A DNA stretch of 64,000 nucleotides from positions 1,066,357-1,130,356 of the forward strand of contig CAADRB010000016.1 of the NCBI GenBank assembly GCA_900708905.1. Reading direction: 5' to 3'. Positions 24,958 through 37,580 of this stretch are shown one piece after another. A program made the position numbers and the translations under genes. This DNA is from Hymenolepis diminuta. Its lineage: Eukaryota > Platyhelminthes > Cestoda > Cyclophyllidea > Hymenolepididae. The notes under the pieces are model-generated. The model had not been told where the DNA came from and made no database searches. It was given only the letters and a program-made list of their open reading frames with translations. Positions within the stretch are counted from its first letter, which is position 1. Every line of letters starts with the position of its first letter.

Positions 24958-25369
24958 ATTTTAATCGTTGTTGATTAATAAATTCTGATTTGCCCTCGAC
25001 TCGATCTTCAGGATCGCTGGTACTGTGGTTGTCTGTTGTTAGCTGCTACAATTTGGTGGCCCTGCAGGAACTCTTAGCTCTGGCACATCATGTTTTCCAA
25101 TTCACATAATTTAAAGGGCCGTTAAATAAATAAACTTATTTATTATAATTTCCAAGTTTCCTTAAAGAAAGTTTTTTCTAACCATAATCTCCGAAAAAAA
25201 AGAGGCATTCCAGGAAACCTGAATTCTATCACGTCCATCAATGCTAATCAGTATGGCCGATACTGTCGTATACTAGATGAGTAAGGAACTTAAAGTAGCA
25301 ATTTAGTCCAGGTGACAGTGTGCTCACCAATAAAGTACCTCTAATTCCAAGTTAGGCTACTTTGGAATC

Positions 25370-25530
25370 GGAGCGAATTAGGCTTAGAAATCCCCTCTCT
25401 AACTAATGATCTTAAGGCTTATAAGAAACAATATACTTTTACGAGTGAGAAGACCAATAGGTGGATTGGGCAAATATGTAGTGAACAGTTGGAAAACGAA
25501 TGAGAATGGAAGAAGGAAGGAGTACGGAGA
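25370..25530 (+). repeat. Dispersed repeat family I, copy 1
   Basis: GGAGCGAATTAGGCTTAG, ATCTTAAGGCTTATAAGAAA, GAGTGAGAAGACCAATAG and AAGAAGGAAGGAGTACGG align loosely with 26120-26290. The two copies lie 600 bases apart in the same orientation. Confidence 0.4.
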
Positions 25531-26119
25531 GGAGGCGTTAACACCAAGGCAGGATAATTCGGACTGTTATATACAGATAAAGTCAGTTAAATTTTGAGAC
25601 TGACAGATTTATCCTGTGTGAGTCATTGTGTGATTGTAGGATGAGCAGCCAATCAGGAAATCACTAACTGACAATTAGATATGGACGCAAAACAGAGCCG
25701 GAGCAGACATGAGTCAGAGTGAACAGGTACTGTAAACTCGTAACCTATGACTTTGGAGAGGTTCACGTTTGTTGCCACACCACTAAAGGATGCATGCGGA
25801 TTTAAAAGAATGAAATTAAGAATAATAGAACATAGGAAAATGGAATCTACCGCAGTCGTCAGCCAAGTATTTTTTTATTATTGAGTAAAATAAAAGTTTT
25901 GGCATAATCGATTAATTAAATACGAACTATAGGGGGAGTGATTTGGCATTCAACTCATGGAATTGGAATTTCTCAAGAATCTTAACTTTGAAGTCTCTCC
26001 GATTCAGGCTTTTTTTTTAATAAAGTTAGTACTAATAGGGACTATTTAAACTTCATTCACGGAGATTCAAACAGGATTATCTTTGTTCGAGCGTAAAGTG
26101 GTACTGATCGCGTTAGTGA

Positions 26120-26290
26120 AAGTCAGACCGATTTAGGCTAGATTTCTCCTCACAGAACAAACAATCTTCCTAAGGTTATCAGGAAACAACAGCATTTCCT
26201 GAATGAGAAAACCAAGAACTGGGTTAGAAAATGCGTATTTGAAAATTGAAAATAAACGAGAGGAAAGGAGTAGGAAAGGGAAAAGACATT
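26120..26290 (+). repeat. Dispersed repeat family I, copy 2
   Basis: CAGACCGATTTAGGCTAG, CTTCCTAAGGTTATCAGG, AATGAGAAAACCAAGAAC and GGAAAGGAGTAGGAAAGGG align loosely with 25370-25530. Confidence 0.4.
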
Positions 26291-28219
26291 AGTACTGAAC
26301 GAGGACAACTGGTTCGTGTTTATAAAGTCGTTTAAATAGGGAGGATAAACACACTTTAAGTAAAACAGAGATAGTCCAGGATTACAAAAGATTTAGGTTG
26401 TATGCTTGGAGTCTCGGCAACAGTGATGCCCTCAACGCACTTTGGAAAGGTGGGCCTCTGTTGATCTCAGATAACTTATAAGTACAGAGGAAGAAAATTT
26501 TGTTAGAGAAAAAATCTAAAAAAAGTAATACTCAAGGAACCGAAATAAATGCACCATTGTAAAACTGAACAAAAGTTCAAAATTTGCGGAACTCAATAAA
26601 AACTGAACGGGAATATTTCTTTAATTTGATTTACACCATTAGCTAACTTCATCTTATTTCAAAATTATTCACTGATGCCACATCTTCAGCCATGCAATCA
26701 CAGTGCAACATACTGAAATGCACTTGGAGAAATAGAATAGCACCAATCTATTTATTTTCAGAAAGAACCTCAGGCATCATGAATCAAATAATTTAGTTAT
26801 TAATAAATTTTCATGAAAATTGTATCACGAGAAGGATACTTATGAAATTGTGTTTTACTTGAACTTCGGAATTAATATTTAATTTGAGGCTTTGAGATTT
26901 GTGTGACAGTTATTAACGATCTTTGAATTGATCTGAAAATTTGCCTCTACAATGATCCTTCATCTGATAATATACTGATAACTTGAATATTTAAACTTGT
27001 GGTGATCTGCGTTAAAGTTTCTTTATAATCATCTCGTAAATGAAAAAGTTGGCTAACGACGTAGCTGCACCAAGACCCTTTGTTTTGTCGATTTCCGATC
27101 ACATCCTCAATCAGATTATTAGGAAAAGCGGCACAGAACGTGGCGATTATAATGAAGAGTTAGAAGTTAAAACAAAATGAAGTTTAATGTGCTGGAGATA
27201 GAAAATCGGATAATTATCTTAGGGTTATCTGGGCCAAGATACTCCACTCCGTCCTAATACTATTTCCATAGTGAGAGGGTTCTGAGAAAATTTTGAAGAA
27301 CAAGAAATGAATTTATATATCACCAGTCTAAAGTATCTTTATTCAATTCTAGCGGACTTCCAAAATAAAAAGAAAAATTTAAAGAAGCACGTTATTTCGC
27401 TCGAAATTAAGAAAAAAATACTGAATTACTGCAAGAGTGAAATCGGCTGATGTTACTAAGTTCATTTTTTTCAAAATTTATGAATTAAGACAAACGCCAG
27501 GAAAGGATGGTTTTATTTTTAAATAACACTTTCACCTTTGTCCCTTTGACAGCCCGAATACAAAACGCCAGAGGTTGCTAAGACAGTTAATTAGATGCTA
27601 GCTTCTTTTAATCTCCAGGCACATTGATATTGTTTCTCATGACAAAGCGGAAAAATTTTCAAAGTTAATCATGAAGAAGCGTCTAAATCCAAGGAACTCT
27701 AAATGAGGAGAGAATAGGAAAAAAGCGGAAAATTATACTAACTGTCGCGGTGCACCGGTGCTTACTGGTGTACCAGCCCCAATCTAGCCAAAATTAGAAA
27801 ACGGAAGAGTAATTGAATAAGTCGAATTGTGTTAATACAGAAGAAGGCTTTCTTTTTTGAGTTGTTTAACAGAGCTTTAAAAACCACCTTGTAAATAAAA
27901 TTTCGGACTCTCGTTTAACATGAATTTGAAATTTTTTAGGTTATCTGCTTGTCATTTAATATTTAAGCATCACGATCTAACGCTCCATTTCCTAACTGTT
28001 TATGTCCTCGTATTACATCTGTCCAGTAGCCGAAGAACATCTAGCAGATGTCAGCAAATATATATCTAACTTAGTGGAGCTACCTAGAGTTAACTCAATA
28101 CCAACCCATTTTAATGTCAATTAACTGTTACCCACTGGAGTAATAAGAATAATACGAAAGAATGAAGTTATTACAGTGCGAATAACAAACTCTCTAAGCC
28201 CATAAAAAGAAGTGTTCAC
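26291..28219. other. Non-coding sequence, nothing recognised except the hairpin at 27749
   Basis: AT-rich spacer. A weak trace of family H lies near 26935. Confidence 0.55.
27749..27774. other. GC-rich hairpin
   Basis: GGTGCACCGGT, loop GCTT, then ACTGGTGTACC: an 11-base stem with two G-U pairs on the + strand, standing out in AT-rich DNA. No tail of T residues follows. Confidence 0.5.
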
Positions 28220-28410
28220 AATACTTGACTTGGATAGAGGGAGGATATCCTGAAACCGCTCTTACAAGATATTTGCATTCAACTACCATTCTTTCTCGCC
28301 AGAATTAACCAAGACAGTTGGCGACCCCATATAACTGGATGTACACCGATCGGAACTGATCTCTTAATTTCTACACGTTGACCATTGCGCCATCGGCGAA
28401 TAGCAATGTG
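28220..28410 (-). repeat. SINE copy, minus orientation
   Basis: CTTGGATAGAGGGAGGATA, a middle resembling other copies, TGGATGTACACCGATCGG and GACCATTGCGCCATCGGCG at the head end. It opens a dense cluster of SINE copies that runs to about 30.72 kb. Confidence 0.55.
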
Positions 28411-28847
28411 CTGCCTGAAACCACTATTCCAACAATCAATTTTCACGTAAAGACTTTGCCATGTGGGTAAGGATGGACAAAGTTGAATGGAGTGCTTTTA
28501 TCATATTTTAAACTGCCGTGGTTATGAAGTCGTATTAAAATGTTTGACTTGACCTATAAGGTTACTTTTGATTAGTTTATTTAGTTACACCACAAGAAAT
28601 ATCATTTGGAAGGTAAAGAGGGTTGAAATTTGAAAACTTTTCTTTTGAACTGTAAAGATTTTACTTGATTTCCATGTGTAATTGTTTTGTTAACATTTTC
28701 CTTACGAAAATAATGATGATAAATGGAGTTTGAGGATTGAATCATGTTCACGATAGTAAATAATGGTAAAAAGTGAAAGGTGAGTTAAGATTAACATTTA
28801 GAGAGAAGGAAGCAAAGAGTATTTTTTGAAAGTACTTTACTTGGTGC

Positions 28848-29075
28848 GCCTGCGGAGTAGCGGTTAATTTGAGTACCTTACAAGCCAAAGGTTTCATATC
28901 CGGATTCTCAGTGTCAGACTACATGACAAACTCCCTTTGATGGTGATGTGAGCATGATTGACTTTTCCCTTTGTCTAGTTTGCAATTCTAATCAGTTGTA
29001 ATTGACATATTATGATTCCATTTAAACAAGTAAAAACGTGTTCTCTTTAGGGTCTTCTGGGCCTTTTATATGTAA
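28848..29075 (+). repeat. SINE head joined to a second repeat unit, plus orientation
   Basis: GGTGCGCCTGCGGAGTAGCG and GGTTAATTTGAGTACC form an A-box-like head, and GGTTTCATATCCGGATT a B-box-like segment. The downstream part (about 28985-29075) matches 18610-18715 instead of the usual SINE body, so this is a composite or a subfamily with a different tail. Confidence 0.55.
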
Positions 29076-29091
29076 TTTTACAATGCGCGTG

Positions 29092-29310
29092 CCGAACTCG
29101 AGTTCGAAGTCAATCGGTGCACACCCAGTGTGGGGAATGGTTAAGCATACCCCAATGGTTTAATCTAGCCAATAAAGGGAGTTAGCAAAATTAGGGTCTC
29201 TCATATCCTGGGATCGATATGACCAACTGTACTAGTTGAGAGTGTGGCAGAATACGAGATTCTCATTAAAGGGGCTTCAGAATGCTAGCTGTCTGTCAAA
29301 AAGATTGTTA
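29092..29310 (+). repeat. SINE copy, plus orientation
   Basis: GAGTTCGAAGTCAATCGGTG (B-box region), a middle with TTTAATCTAGCCAATAAAGG, then ATACGAGATTCTCATTAAAG and GGGGCTTCAGAATG. The order is that of the SINE read from the head. The A box is not clear. Confidence 0.5.
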
Positions 29311-29479
29311 GTTATGGCGTAAAAAGGTTACATACATAATCGTTATTGTATCCCCAATTGTTGTGACCTTTTGAGTATTCCCAGAATAAAAGTATTTAGT
29401 GTTACCTCGTTCGCACACTTATGTTATTCAAATATTATGAGCTTTTCAATTATAGCTATTATTCCTAAGTCCATAGAGG

Positions 29480-29700
29480 AAAAGGTTTTCCAGCACTTAT
29501 CTTGGATAGAGGAGTAACAACGCAGAGCCTCCCTGACAAGATGCTCAATTTCGACCACCTCCATAAATAGCCAGGTTTAACCAGTACAGCTGGTCATTAT
29601 GCTCACTAAGTGTGCACAAATGGGCATTGAACCCGTAAATGCTGATTTTGCGGACGAGCTCATTAATCACTGCATCAACGGAACACATTCAACCCAATCC
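29480..29700 (-). repeat. SINE copy, minus orientation
   Basis: TTTTCCAGCACTTATCTTGG, AGAGCCTCCCTGACAAGATG, TGGGCATTGAACCCGTAAAT (B box, reverse) and the head end near ATCACTGCATCAACGG. It is nearly full length. Confidence 0.6.
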
Positions 29701-29984
29701 CAATCCTATTTCAACTACTACTCCTAAGGTGCTTGAAATAGTATCCTAATTGCCAAATTCGAGACGCATCATTGTTTAAAATACCATACGCCTAGTTTAG
29801 GAGTGTATTTCAAGTTGCATATCTATTCGAGGAGGTTAAAAAGTTTTTTTCTTCGACAGACTTCAGAAATAGGTTAAAATTAAAGACCTATGTCAATTCA
29901 TTCGGAATTGATTGTTCCGTTAACAATCTTTTTGTTGTCAAGATATTTTCAGACTTAACTGAACAATTATCTGGCAGCCTTCTC

Positions 29985-30150
29985 TAATACCCATTTTGGG
30001 CAGAAAGGTAGCATCCCAAATCCTACCAAATGAGAAAATCGCATTTAGTTACTATTGTTAACCATTACGACTGGCCATACACCAATGAGCAACCAATTTG
30101 TGAGCTCTGACTTTGCAGACGTGCATATTTTCGTCAAACAAATGCTTTCG
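29985..30150 (-). repeat. SINE copy, minus orientation, diverged
   Basis: CCCATTTTGGGCAGAAAGG, GTAGCATCCCAAATCC, GGCCATACACCAATGAGC and GACTTTGCAGACGTGCATA follow the family order. It is strongly diverged. Confidence 0.4.
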
Positions 30151-30517
30151 CAAGTAACCTAACATAAGTTCAACGCGATCTTCAACCCGATAAGACATAT
30201 CACACTAATTATGTTTATGAGTTCCAGATATCATCGCTTTCCCACTAACTTACATTCTGATAGTATCTGTGGTAAGTAATTTGAGTATGTGATCATTGCT
30301 GAAAGCTCATTTCTCACCTCACCAATATTACATATTTAGGGTGGTGTGGTTTAACCTCTGACCTCAGTGATTACACTTTATTTGACCTATACTTTATGAT
30401 TTATTTGCCACAGCGATAACTTTCTTAAGGTCATCAGCAATTCGGATGACTCATATGATATATTTGAGTCTAAAGTGCCCTGGCTTGAGCTCAGTTTTCA
30501 TTAGTAGGTCTTTATCC

Positions 30518-30720
30518 GCCGGAGGCGCAGTGGTTAATGTGCGAAATCAGATATCACGGATCCGGTGCTCATCTAGTGGTGGGAATAGTCAACTAAACTG
30601 ATTAATCAAAGCAATAAGGTGGAGGGAGATGGAAGAATTCGAGTTTCTCATTATGGATAATGTTACTCTCTACCCAACACTGAAAGTGATTTCCTAATTG
30701 GGCTTGGGGGTCATGGCTAA
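30518..30720 (+). repeat. SINE copy, plus orientation, with clear tRNA-like A box
   Basis: GGAGGCGCAGTGGTTAATG is the clearest A-box-like head in the window, and GGATCCGGTGCTCATCTAG is the B-box region. The body has GAATTCGAGTTTCTCATTAT and a TGGGCTTGG-like end near 30705. It closes the 28.2-30.7 kb SINE cluster. Confidence 0.65.
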
Positions 30721-32306
30721 GACAACTCTAAGTCTACCATAGATGAAACTCCATTGTTTATCGCCAAACTCCAAATTGTAAATTCACACAAGAACAGTGA
30801 ACTACAATTTGCTAGTTGTATACGAATGTTTGCAGTAAAAAAGCATTGTTTTTGCACTATTCCACGAATCTAACAATCAGTAGCGACTATAAGTTTCTGA
30901 TTTATGTTTTAAAGAAGATGATCCGAATGAGGTTAGTCTAACTTCGATTTATAAATTTAGCATCAGTCTATCTTCAAGAGTTTTTGGGGTCAAGCATTTT
31001 GCAGACGAATAGATAACCCAAATTCCTAGAAGTAACGACAAATGACGGTTTATATTTTTCAACCTGATTTGAGCAGAGAACTGGTAAAAACTCGGAACCC
31101 CATGAACCAAATTCCCCAATCCCCCCTAAATTTAAAACTTAAAACCTGTCTATCTGTTTGTCCGAATATTAAAATTTAATTCAACTTTATAAATAGTCAT
31201 GATAATAACTAGATGATCAAACCGTGATCAATAAAGTTCGTGTTAATGATGCAAGTTGGATTTGAAGATGTGTTGGCATCGTTATTTCATTTATCCTAGC
31301 GAAATTTCAAAATTCCTTCCTAGAAACTGAAAAATTTCGCTTTCCTTTCTCGCAAAACCGTCTTGATATTCAAGAGCATTACTTTTGTATGGGACTTGTT
31401 TATAATAGGTGTCCAGAAAATCCTAATCGTAAATTTAACAAACTAGATGCTATTAACTTAATACCATAAGTATTCTTACACCTTGATGTGAGACAAAGTA
31501 GAATATTTATGATGTTTTGAGTAGAACTCATAAAATTTCTGTGAACGGAGTTCGTTTCCCAGAGGAAAGATTCACTGATTAATGTTCTTTCATGCTGACA
31601 CCTAGTAACGAAGTAACCTTACTTCTATATCATTTAATACATAACCCAATCTGTATATATAAACATGGTACTTTTCCTAAAGAAGTGGGAGAAAAGGTTT
31701 TAACTGAGTTCCAAATAACTTATACGTGCACCGACAGAATCATAGGGGTCAGCGGTGGGGATACGTTACATCTGTGAACTGCTCAAGTTCCTAAGATCGA
31801 ATGATAGTTCCAAGCCCATTGTCATAGTTACAAGTTGAATGTATCTCTGAAAGAACAGAGACCAAAATATTTTGAATATACGCTCCCTTTTGTGATAATT
31901 CGTGCTTTCGATTAATACAGTAAGAATTATTTTCGTTCAAATCAAATGAATTGAGCCCATTTCATCACGGCCATTTGGATCACGTGATCTATCGCTTGCA
32001 AATTCGCGTTCACAGCACAAAATTTCAAGCCAATGATTGTGTTACTTTTTTGACACTTCGTGGCTAATGAATGAAATCACAAATTGATTGAATAGATATT
32101 ACCGTGTTTTAGTTATCAGATCTTTTTGTCTTTCCTTCGTTCTTGATTCAATAGCAATTAACAGCATGTACTACTAGATATATCTTTGGTTATTTACAAA
32201 AGAGAGTGACTGAAAAGTAATTTCTCATATCTATTCATTAAGGTGATCACCTTGAATGAATACTGCTCGTTGAGATCTCTTAAGTTAAACGATTTCAGAA
32301 GATTTC
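30721..32306. other. Non-coding sequence, nothing recognised
   Basis: AT-rich spacer with no open frame of note and no clear repeat. Confidence 0.55.
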
Positions 32307-32585
32307 AGTGCTGTAAATCCAAACTTACCACAGCTAAATTCGATCCGGAAATGAAAATGGGGGCGGCTCAACTACCCATTTCAGATGTTGGCTTTCTTCT
32401 GACACCGAACGAATTGAAATTGGATTTTGAAATGTGTGCCAATGATACTACAAGTGAATGCAAATGTCCGTTCATGAAAATCAGTGTAATTGTTCTCCAA
32501 TGGTCTTGAAAACTAATCTCCTTAAGCATCCTGAGGGTGTTAAGGCCAAAGTGGCGAATACTGCGACTTGAGCTACACCGATAAA
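32307..32585 (+). repeat. Dispersed repeat family G, copy 2
   Basis: GTGCTGTAAATCC, AAAATGGGGGCGGCTCAAC, TACCCATTTCAGATGTTGGC, TTTCTTCTGACACC and ACTGCGACTTGAGCT align with 22203-22500. An 88-codon frame across it (32243-32509) is not kept in the other copy. Confidence 0.6.
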
Positions 32586-33266
32586 TTTGGTCCTCAAGTA
32601 AGAAGACTTAATATTTTACTTTCCTCTCAATTTGGCAACTGTAATGCTTGAAGTTAATCATCTTATTGTCCACATCCTATTTGTAATGGTAACATCAAAT
32701 TATTATTTTGTTGGTCAGATGAACTTATAAACACTTTCAGACGCTTAAACCTTAAAGAATAAGCGGAGTTATTGGCACACTATGAAGTTTAGATCGATGC
32801 AAGGAGTAAAATCGCTTCTTTTATATCGGTGTCTCGAGTGGCATAGGAATCGTATTTTTTAACAAGGTCTACTAAGTCAGAGGTCACAAGATCAATTATC
32901 ATCGATTCATATCTATTGAGACGGATAGAAAACTGTACATATTAATTCTGATCAATAAGGGAGTCGTCAAATGTGACTTTTTCATAAGAGCGGATTAACA
33001 ATACCTTCCTTCTACACCAGTTAAGGTTGTGAATTTTATCCATAATGGGCTGGGGAATGAAATGAAATGCCTATGTGCAAATCGATTTACTATTCAGACT
33101 CATTTTATGTATGTTCACCTCATGTTCATTTTTATAAAAATGGGACATAATAATTAAAATTATTTATTTTTAAAATAGAAAGTTGTTTCTCAATCATAAT
33201 GTCGTGATCAGGGCGTTTCTTAAATCGTCACTCAATTACTGGCTCGCCACGCCAAGTTTTCGTATC

Positions 33267-33316
33267 NNNNNNNNNNNNNNNNNNNNNNNNNNNNNNNNNN
33301 NNNNNNNNNNNNNNNN
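33267..33316. other. Assembly gap (50 N)
   Basis: A run of N. The right flank starts at once with a G-run and a purine-rich block, which may be why assembly failed here. Confidence 1.
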
Positions 33317-33960
33317 GGGGGAGGAGAGGATCAATTGAGTATATTATCAGCCAGATGACTTGGTTAATGCCTTATCACCCCAATGTAGTATCCAAGCCAT
33401 TTTGCATCGGTAGTTCACAAATAAGAAACCAGCATGAGAGAAAACGTAACTCATGCTACATACGTAGAGTTGCAAGCAAATGGCCTAAAAGCGGAGGATA
33501 GGGAGGGGAGACGAGAGAACGACGGTTCACACAGACTCTCCCTTCCTCCCCTGTCTTCTTTTTACATCACGACGTGCAGAAGGGGAGTGAAATGGGGATG
33601 AGGGGATTTGGGATAGAGTGGAGTGGGGGGGAGGGGGTGATTGAAAGTGAAGATTAACGGGAGTGAATTGGGCGAAGGCACAGATGAGTCATATCTCATC
33701 ACATGAATAATTGAAGGGGGAGGAAGAAGTCAAACAGCGTTGCGTGTGCGCACTGTGGGTGAACGGAAGACAGAATAGAAGAGGGTGGGGTTAAGATTGG
33801 TGAGCCCGGGGGAGAGGTTGGAGAATTCTTCCTGTTCAGACGTGCCAAATGGGTGGATAAGGGGAAGGTGAAGAAGATGCAGGAAGTCGCGAATATATAT
33901 GATCACTGGACGCAAACGTGGACTGAAAAGTGATATGTGCAAGACGAGACAAGACGGGAC
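33317..33960. other. Purine-rich, G-rich non-coding block
   Basis: About 640 bases. Its core (33480-33860) is dominated by GA and GGG runs on the + strand (for example GGGAGGGG near 33501 and a run of seven G followed by AGGGGG near 33627). It also has GAGAG elements and TGCGTGTGCGCACTGTG near 33742. I see no convincing exon; the 89-codon minus-strand frame is a by-product of the skewed bases. It could be regulatory or simply a purine tract. Confidence 0.6.
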
Positions 33961-36900
33961 AAAGGATGCCAATATTATTGTTAAAGGGCTATCATCCACC
34001 AGTATTAAGGCAGAAGATCATAGTTTACTTTGCAGTTAGTACTAGAACACTTTCCTGGAACGTTTGCTAAATTTCTCTGAACGATGAATTATTTTAGACT
34101 AGGGAAAATTCTTACGGAAACTGGATCAAGTGAAATGTTTTGAAAAGGCAAATAGAATCAAATTTACAAACGGAAGATTTCCAAACGAAAAGGGTATGAA
34201 ATTCGTGAATTTATTTGGTGATGTTCTAACCACCCATGTTGATTATAAGCATCTAAAAGTAAGTCATTTGAAGTCATTGGAATTTGTTAATTTGTGTCAA
34301 AGTGGTCGTGTGATTTAGATGAGAACATTATCGCTTTTAATTTGGCATTTAATGAAGAGAGAAAGCGATAAGCTTTGGAGATTTCACTCCTGAAATCAGC
34401 TATATCTATACATTTCGTCTAATTTCCATTGATGCATTTAATGACCTTTGTCTAATTTGTCGAATATCTTCAATGTCCTGAGCTGAATTCATAGAATTCT
34501 GTGAACAGAATTTATACCTTTGATCACTGCTCCTTCATGCTCGTTAACGGGAATAAAGCCTTCTTACTGCCATAGTATCAGGTAACCAATCGATCGACTG
34601 ACAATGCAGTAATAAATATTTTGTATTTCTTAATAAGTTGAGTTAAAAGTTCTCTACCTTCTTCTTACTGGATTTGAGAAATAACCTCTATGGCTAACTC
34701 AAATGTATTAAAATAAATGGTACCAGTGACGACATTGCTTTATATGAATCAATTGTCATTGCAAACTCTTACGAGTGATAAACCGGCATTACTAATAAGA
34801 TCTGTCTTGAATCTTAATCACGTTAAATTGAGAAGTACCATATTACCTTGTGAGTTGCATTTCGTCATCTAATAACATTAATTTTGTGTATTATTTTCCT
34901 CAAACCCAAATGAGAAATAATATGTAATTAATTGTTTCATCTGACCCAAACCCAGATATCAGAATAAGGCATACGTTCGTAATTTAGGTCAGCGTAATTC
35001 GACCGTAATTTAGAGCAATTCGTTCCAATGAAAGAGAACTAAAGAGTCGGGAATCTTAAATAGAAGAATTATTTTGGGGGAAATTGTTCTCTTCTATAAC
35101 AAATGCCTACATTATTTGACTGCACAAAACTATACCATTGGGTGGCGGCAGCATTTAGTAGGTTTAAACAAGCACTAGGTGATAGAGAATTCACTCCAAT
35201 TTCCAATTTACCTATCAGATTTTTATAATACAAAAATTATGAGAAAGGACGCATAACTTTCACCAAAATTGAAATTGTACACAAGCACTCAGCAGCCGCT
35301 TCTTAAAACATTCGGTACTCCATTATAAAATCGGTGACCTTGGTACTTATCCGATAAAATACTTCAGTCATGATCCATTTTCAAATGATTTGCTTCCGAA
35401 CTTCTTATTGTACGAATAGCATGAAATTTCATCTTCAATCCCTTTGAAGCACCTATCAAATTAATCTAATATTTTTCATTATTACCTAAGGAAAGACAAC
35501 AATTTTCGTTATTTTATTCTGGAGAGGTATTTGTTCACACGGATATATATTCATAGTACAATAAGAGGTGAAGGGTTGAGTAAAAGTGAAGAATTAAATG
35601 ATGTTTACTGTAATTGGGTTTTGCTGTTCACTTTTTGTTTTATGAGTACACTTCACTCCTTTATGGATCTGATACCTTAGTTCCGAGTTCATTGACCAGT
35701 CGATTTAACCCAGTGGATGGTCATATCATCTCAGCAAGATACTATAAATCAAAGAAATATATTAAAGAAATTGTTGGTAGTCTGATCTACCTGCTCTTGA
35801 CAGTAACAAGATACAAAATGAATCGAGAGAGCATGACCGATCCTGGAAGCAAATAAATCGGTAAACAGGCTCAGAATATCTTGAGCATAAGCTCATCCAT
35901 GAACACGGGAATCAATTCATGTAATTCGGACGTCAGTTGTCCACAACTCACTACGTCCATAATTCAAAAAAAGTAAAGTGTTTGATGCTCTGACCTTCTT
36001 GCCTGTTTCTTATCTCATTGGACTTGTTTGTTATCCTCCTCATTCGAATTTTTTCGCATGCTTAAGATTGGCAGGGTTGTTATTTTTGCACCGTCACAGG
36101 CAATGACAATACAAAGTACACAGTAAGGTGTAACCACTTTTGCCATTTTCACTCAGACAAAAATAGAACTGTTCTCAGGGTATTAATCACAATTCAGCGG
36201 GTAAACATAGAATTTTCCTAATAATTTGCCATTCATGTATTAGTCAACGTTGTGCAATGCAGAAAGCGCCTTAGTTGCGTGTATGGGTAACTAAGGCTTC
36301 CACTGCAGTTTTAGTAGGCTTCTTTGTTAAAGTTTTGCATAATTAGATTAAACATATCTACCTGATAACCAGTTGATAATAATTATGTTGAAATTTCCAC
36401 ATATAAACTAACAAAAATGTTCGAAAAAATACTCTTTTAGATCTGATGAGTCGCAGGTTTTTGTATGTGGTATTATTATTATCCATGGCAATGCAAAAAG
36501 AAACTTTGATAAGTATTTGACTAAGAGGAAGAGTAAACGAGTCCAATACGAAAGGAAATGAGAGAGAGAGTCTTCAAGAAATAGGTACTGAAGTTAGTGC
36601 ATCAAGAGTTTTCTTGAATTCGGGACGTATTGGGCTGCTCATACTAAGTTTATGGATGAGGTTATGTCCAGGGAAGTTAAAACTTATTGAGTAGGTGATG
36701 CCACCTAGATTTATTTGTATCTGCTTTACCCCCCAAGACCAGGCAGATGAGACTAAGAACGATTTTTGTTGTAGGTAAAAGAGTTTATTTGGAAATACGG
36801 TTGTATTATACTAAGATAAACTCTCTTCCATTAATAAGAATCTCCTTAAGAGCTACCAAATTGGTGAGTAAGGTATTTTTAAACAACCGCAAGGGGAGAG

Positions 36901-37375
36901 AAAATGATTAAGAATTGATAATATTAAAGTGAGGTATCCGGGCTCCCTAGAGTCTTCTGGAGTTTTGTGCTTACAGTTAGTATTAGTTAACAATGTAGAG
37001 AGTTACATTAAAATAACCTAATAAAAACCACAGGAATATCTACATTATGCATATGCATTTGTCAACTCTGAAAGATGAAGTATCTCAGTTGCACAAATGC
37101 ATAAGAATTTTCATACGTGCCTATTAAAAGAAACTGAGACGCAAAGGCCTGACGCAATGAAGAGGAATCATTTCTGACAGTGCGTTGATATGCCGATATA
37201 AATTACGGCATCAAGACTGCCAAACTGTCAGAGGAAAACAGAAGAGAGTTGCGCACTTGGCAGGTAGCATTGTAGTATAACTATAAGTAGGATTAGAATT
37301 AAATTTTATCTAGAAGACCAGACTAATATTACAGATATTGGTCGATTTCTTTGCCTAGGTAATGAATCACCTCTA
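33961..37375. other. Non-coding sequence, nothing firmly recognised
   Basis: AT-rich spacer. About 35690-35740 (GACCAGTCGATTTAACCCAG) faintly resembles 17895-17940 and may be decayed repeat. About 36925-36985 resembles the unit at 18690-18715. Confidence 0.5.
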
Positions 37376-37580
37376 ATTAACGCACATTTCTGCAAGTCAG
37401 TGATCAAGGGTTCAATGTTCATCAGTACATACCCCGTGAGAGGAAAGGCTAATCACACTGGTTAAGTCCGGCTATTAAAACACTACAGAATTCGAGTATC
37501 TCATCATGAGAGCTTCATAATGCTGTTTCCACCTCAAAATTAGGGTTAGGAAGTTTTCATAAGTGGATTTGGAAGTGATT
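37376..37580 (+). repeat. SINE copy, plus orientation
   Basis: ATCAAGGGTTCAATGTTCAT (good B box GGTTCAAT), CTGGTTAAGTCCGGCTATTA, GAATTCGAGTATCTCATCAT and GAGAGCTTCATAATGC. The central part closely matches the reverse complement of 1350-1570. Confidence 0.65.

Noticed and set aside
30518..30590. Genuine tRNA gene
   Set aside because: A- and B-box-like elements are present, but the cloverleaf stems do not close and the same sequence recurs with a SINE body.
32243..32509. 88-codon frame as a gene
   Set aside because: It lies on repeat family G, and the frame is not kept in the other copy at 22203-22500.
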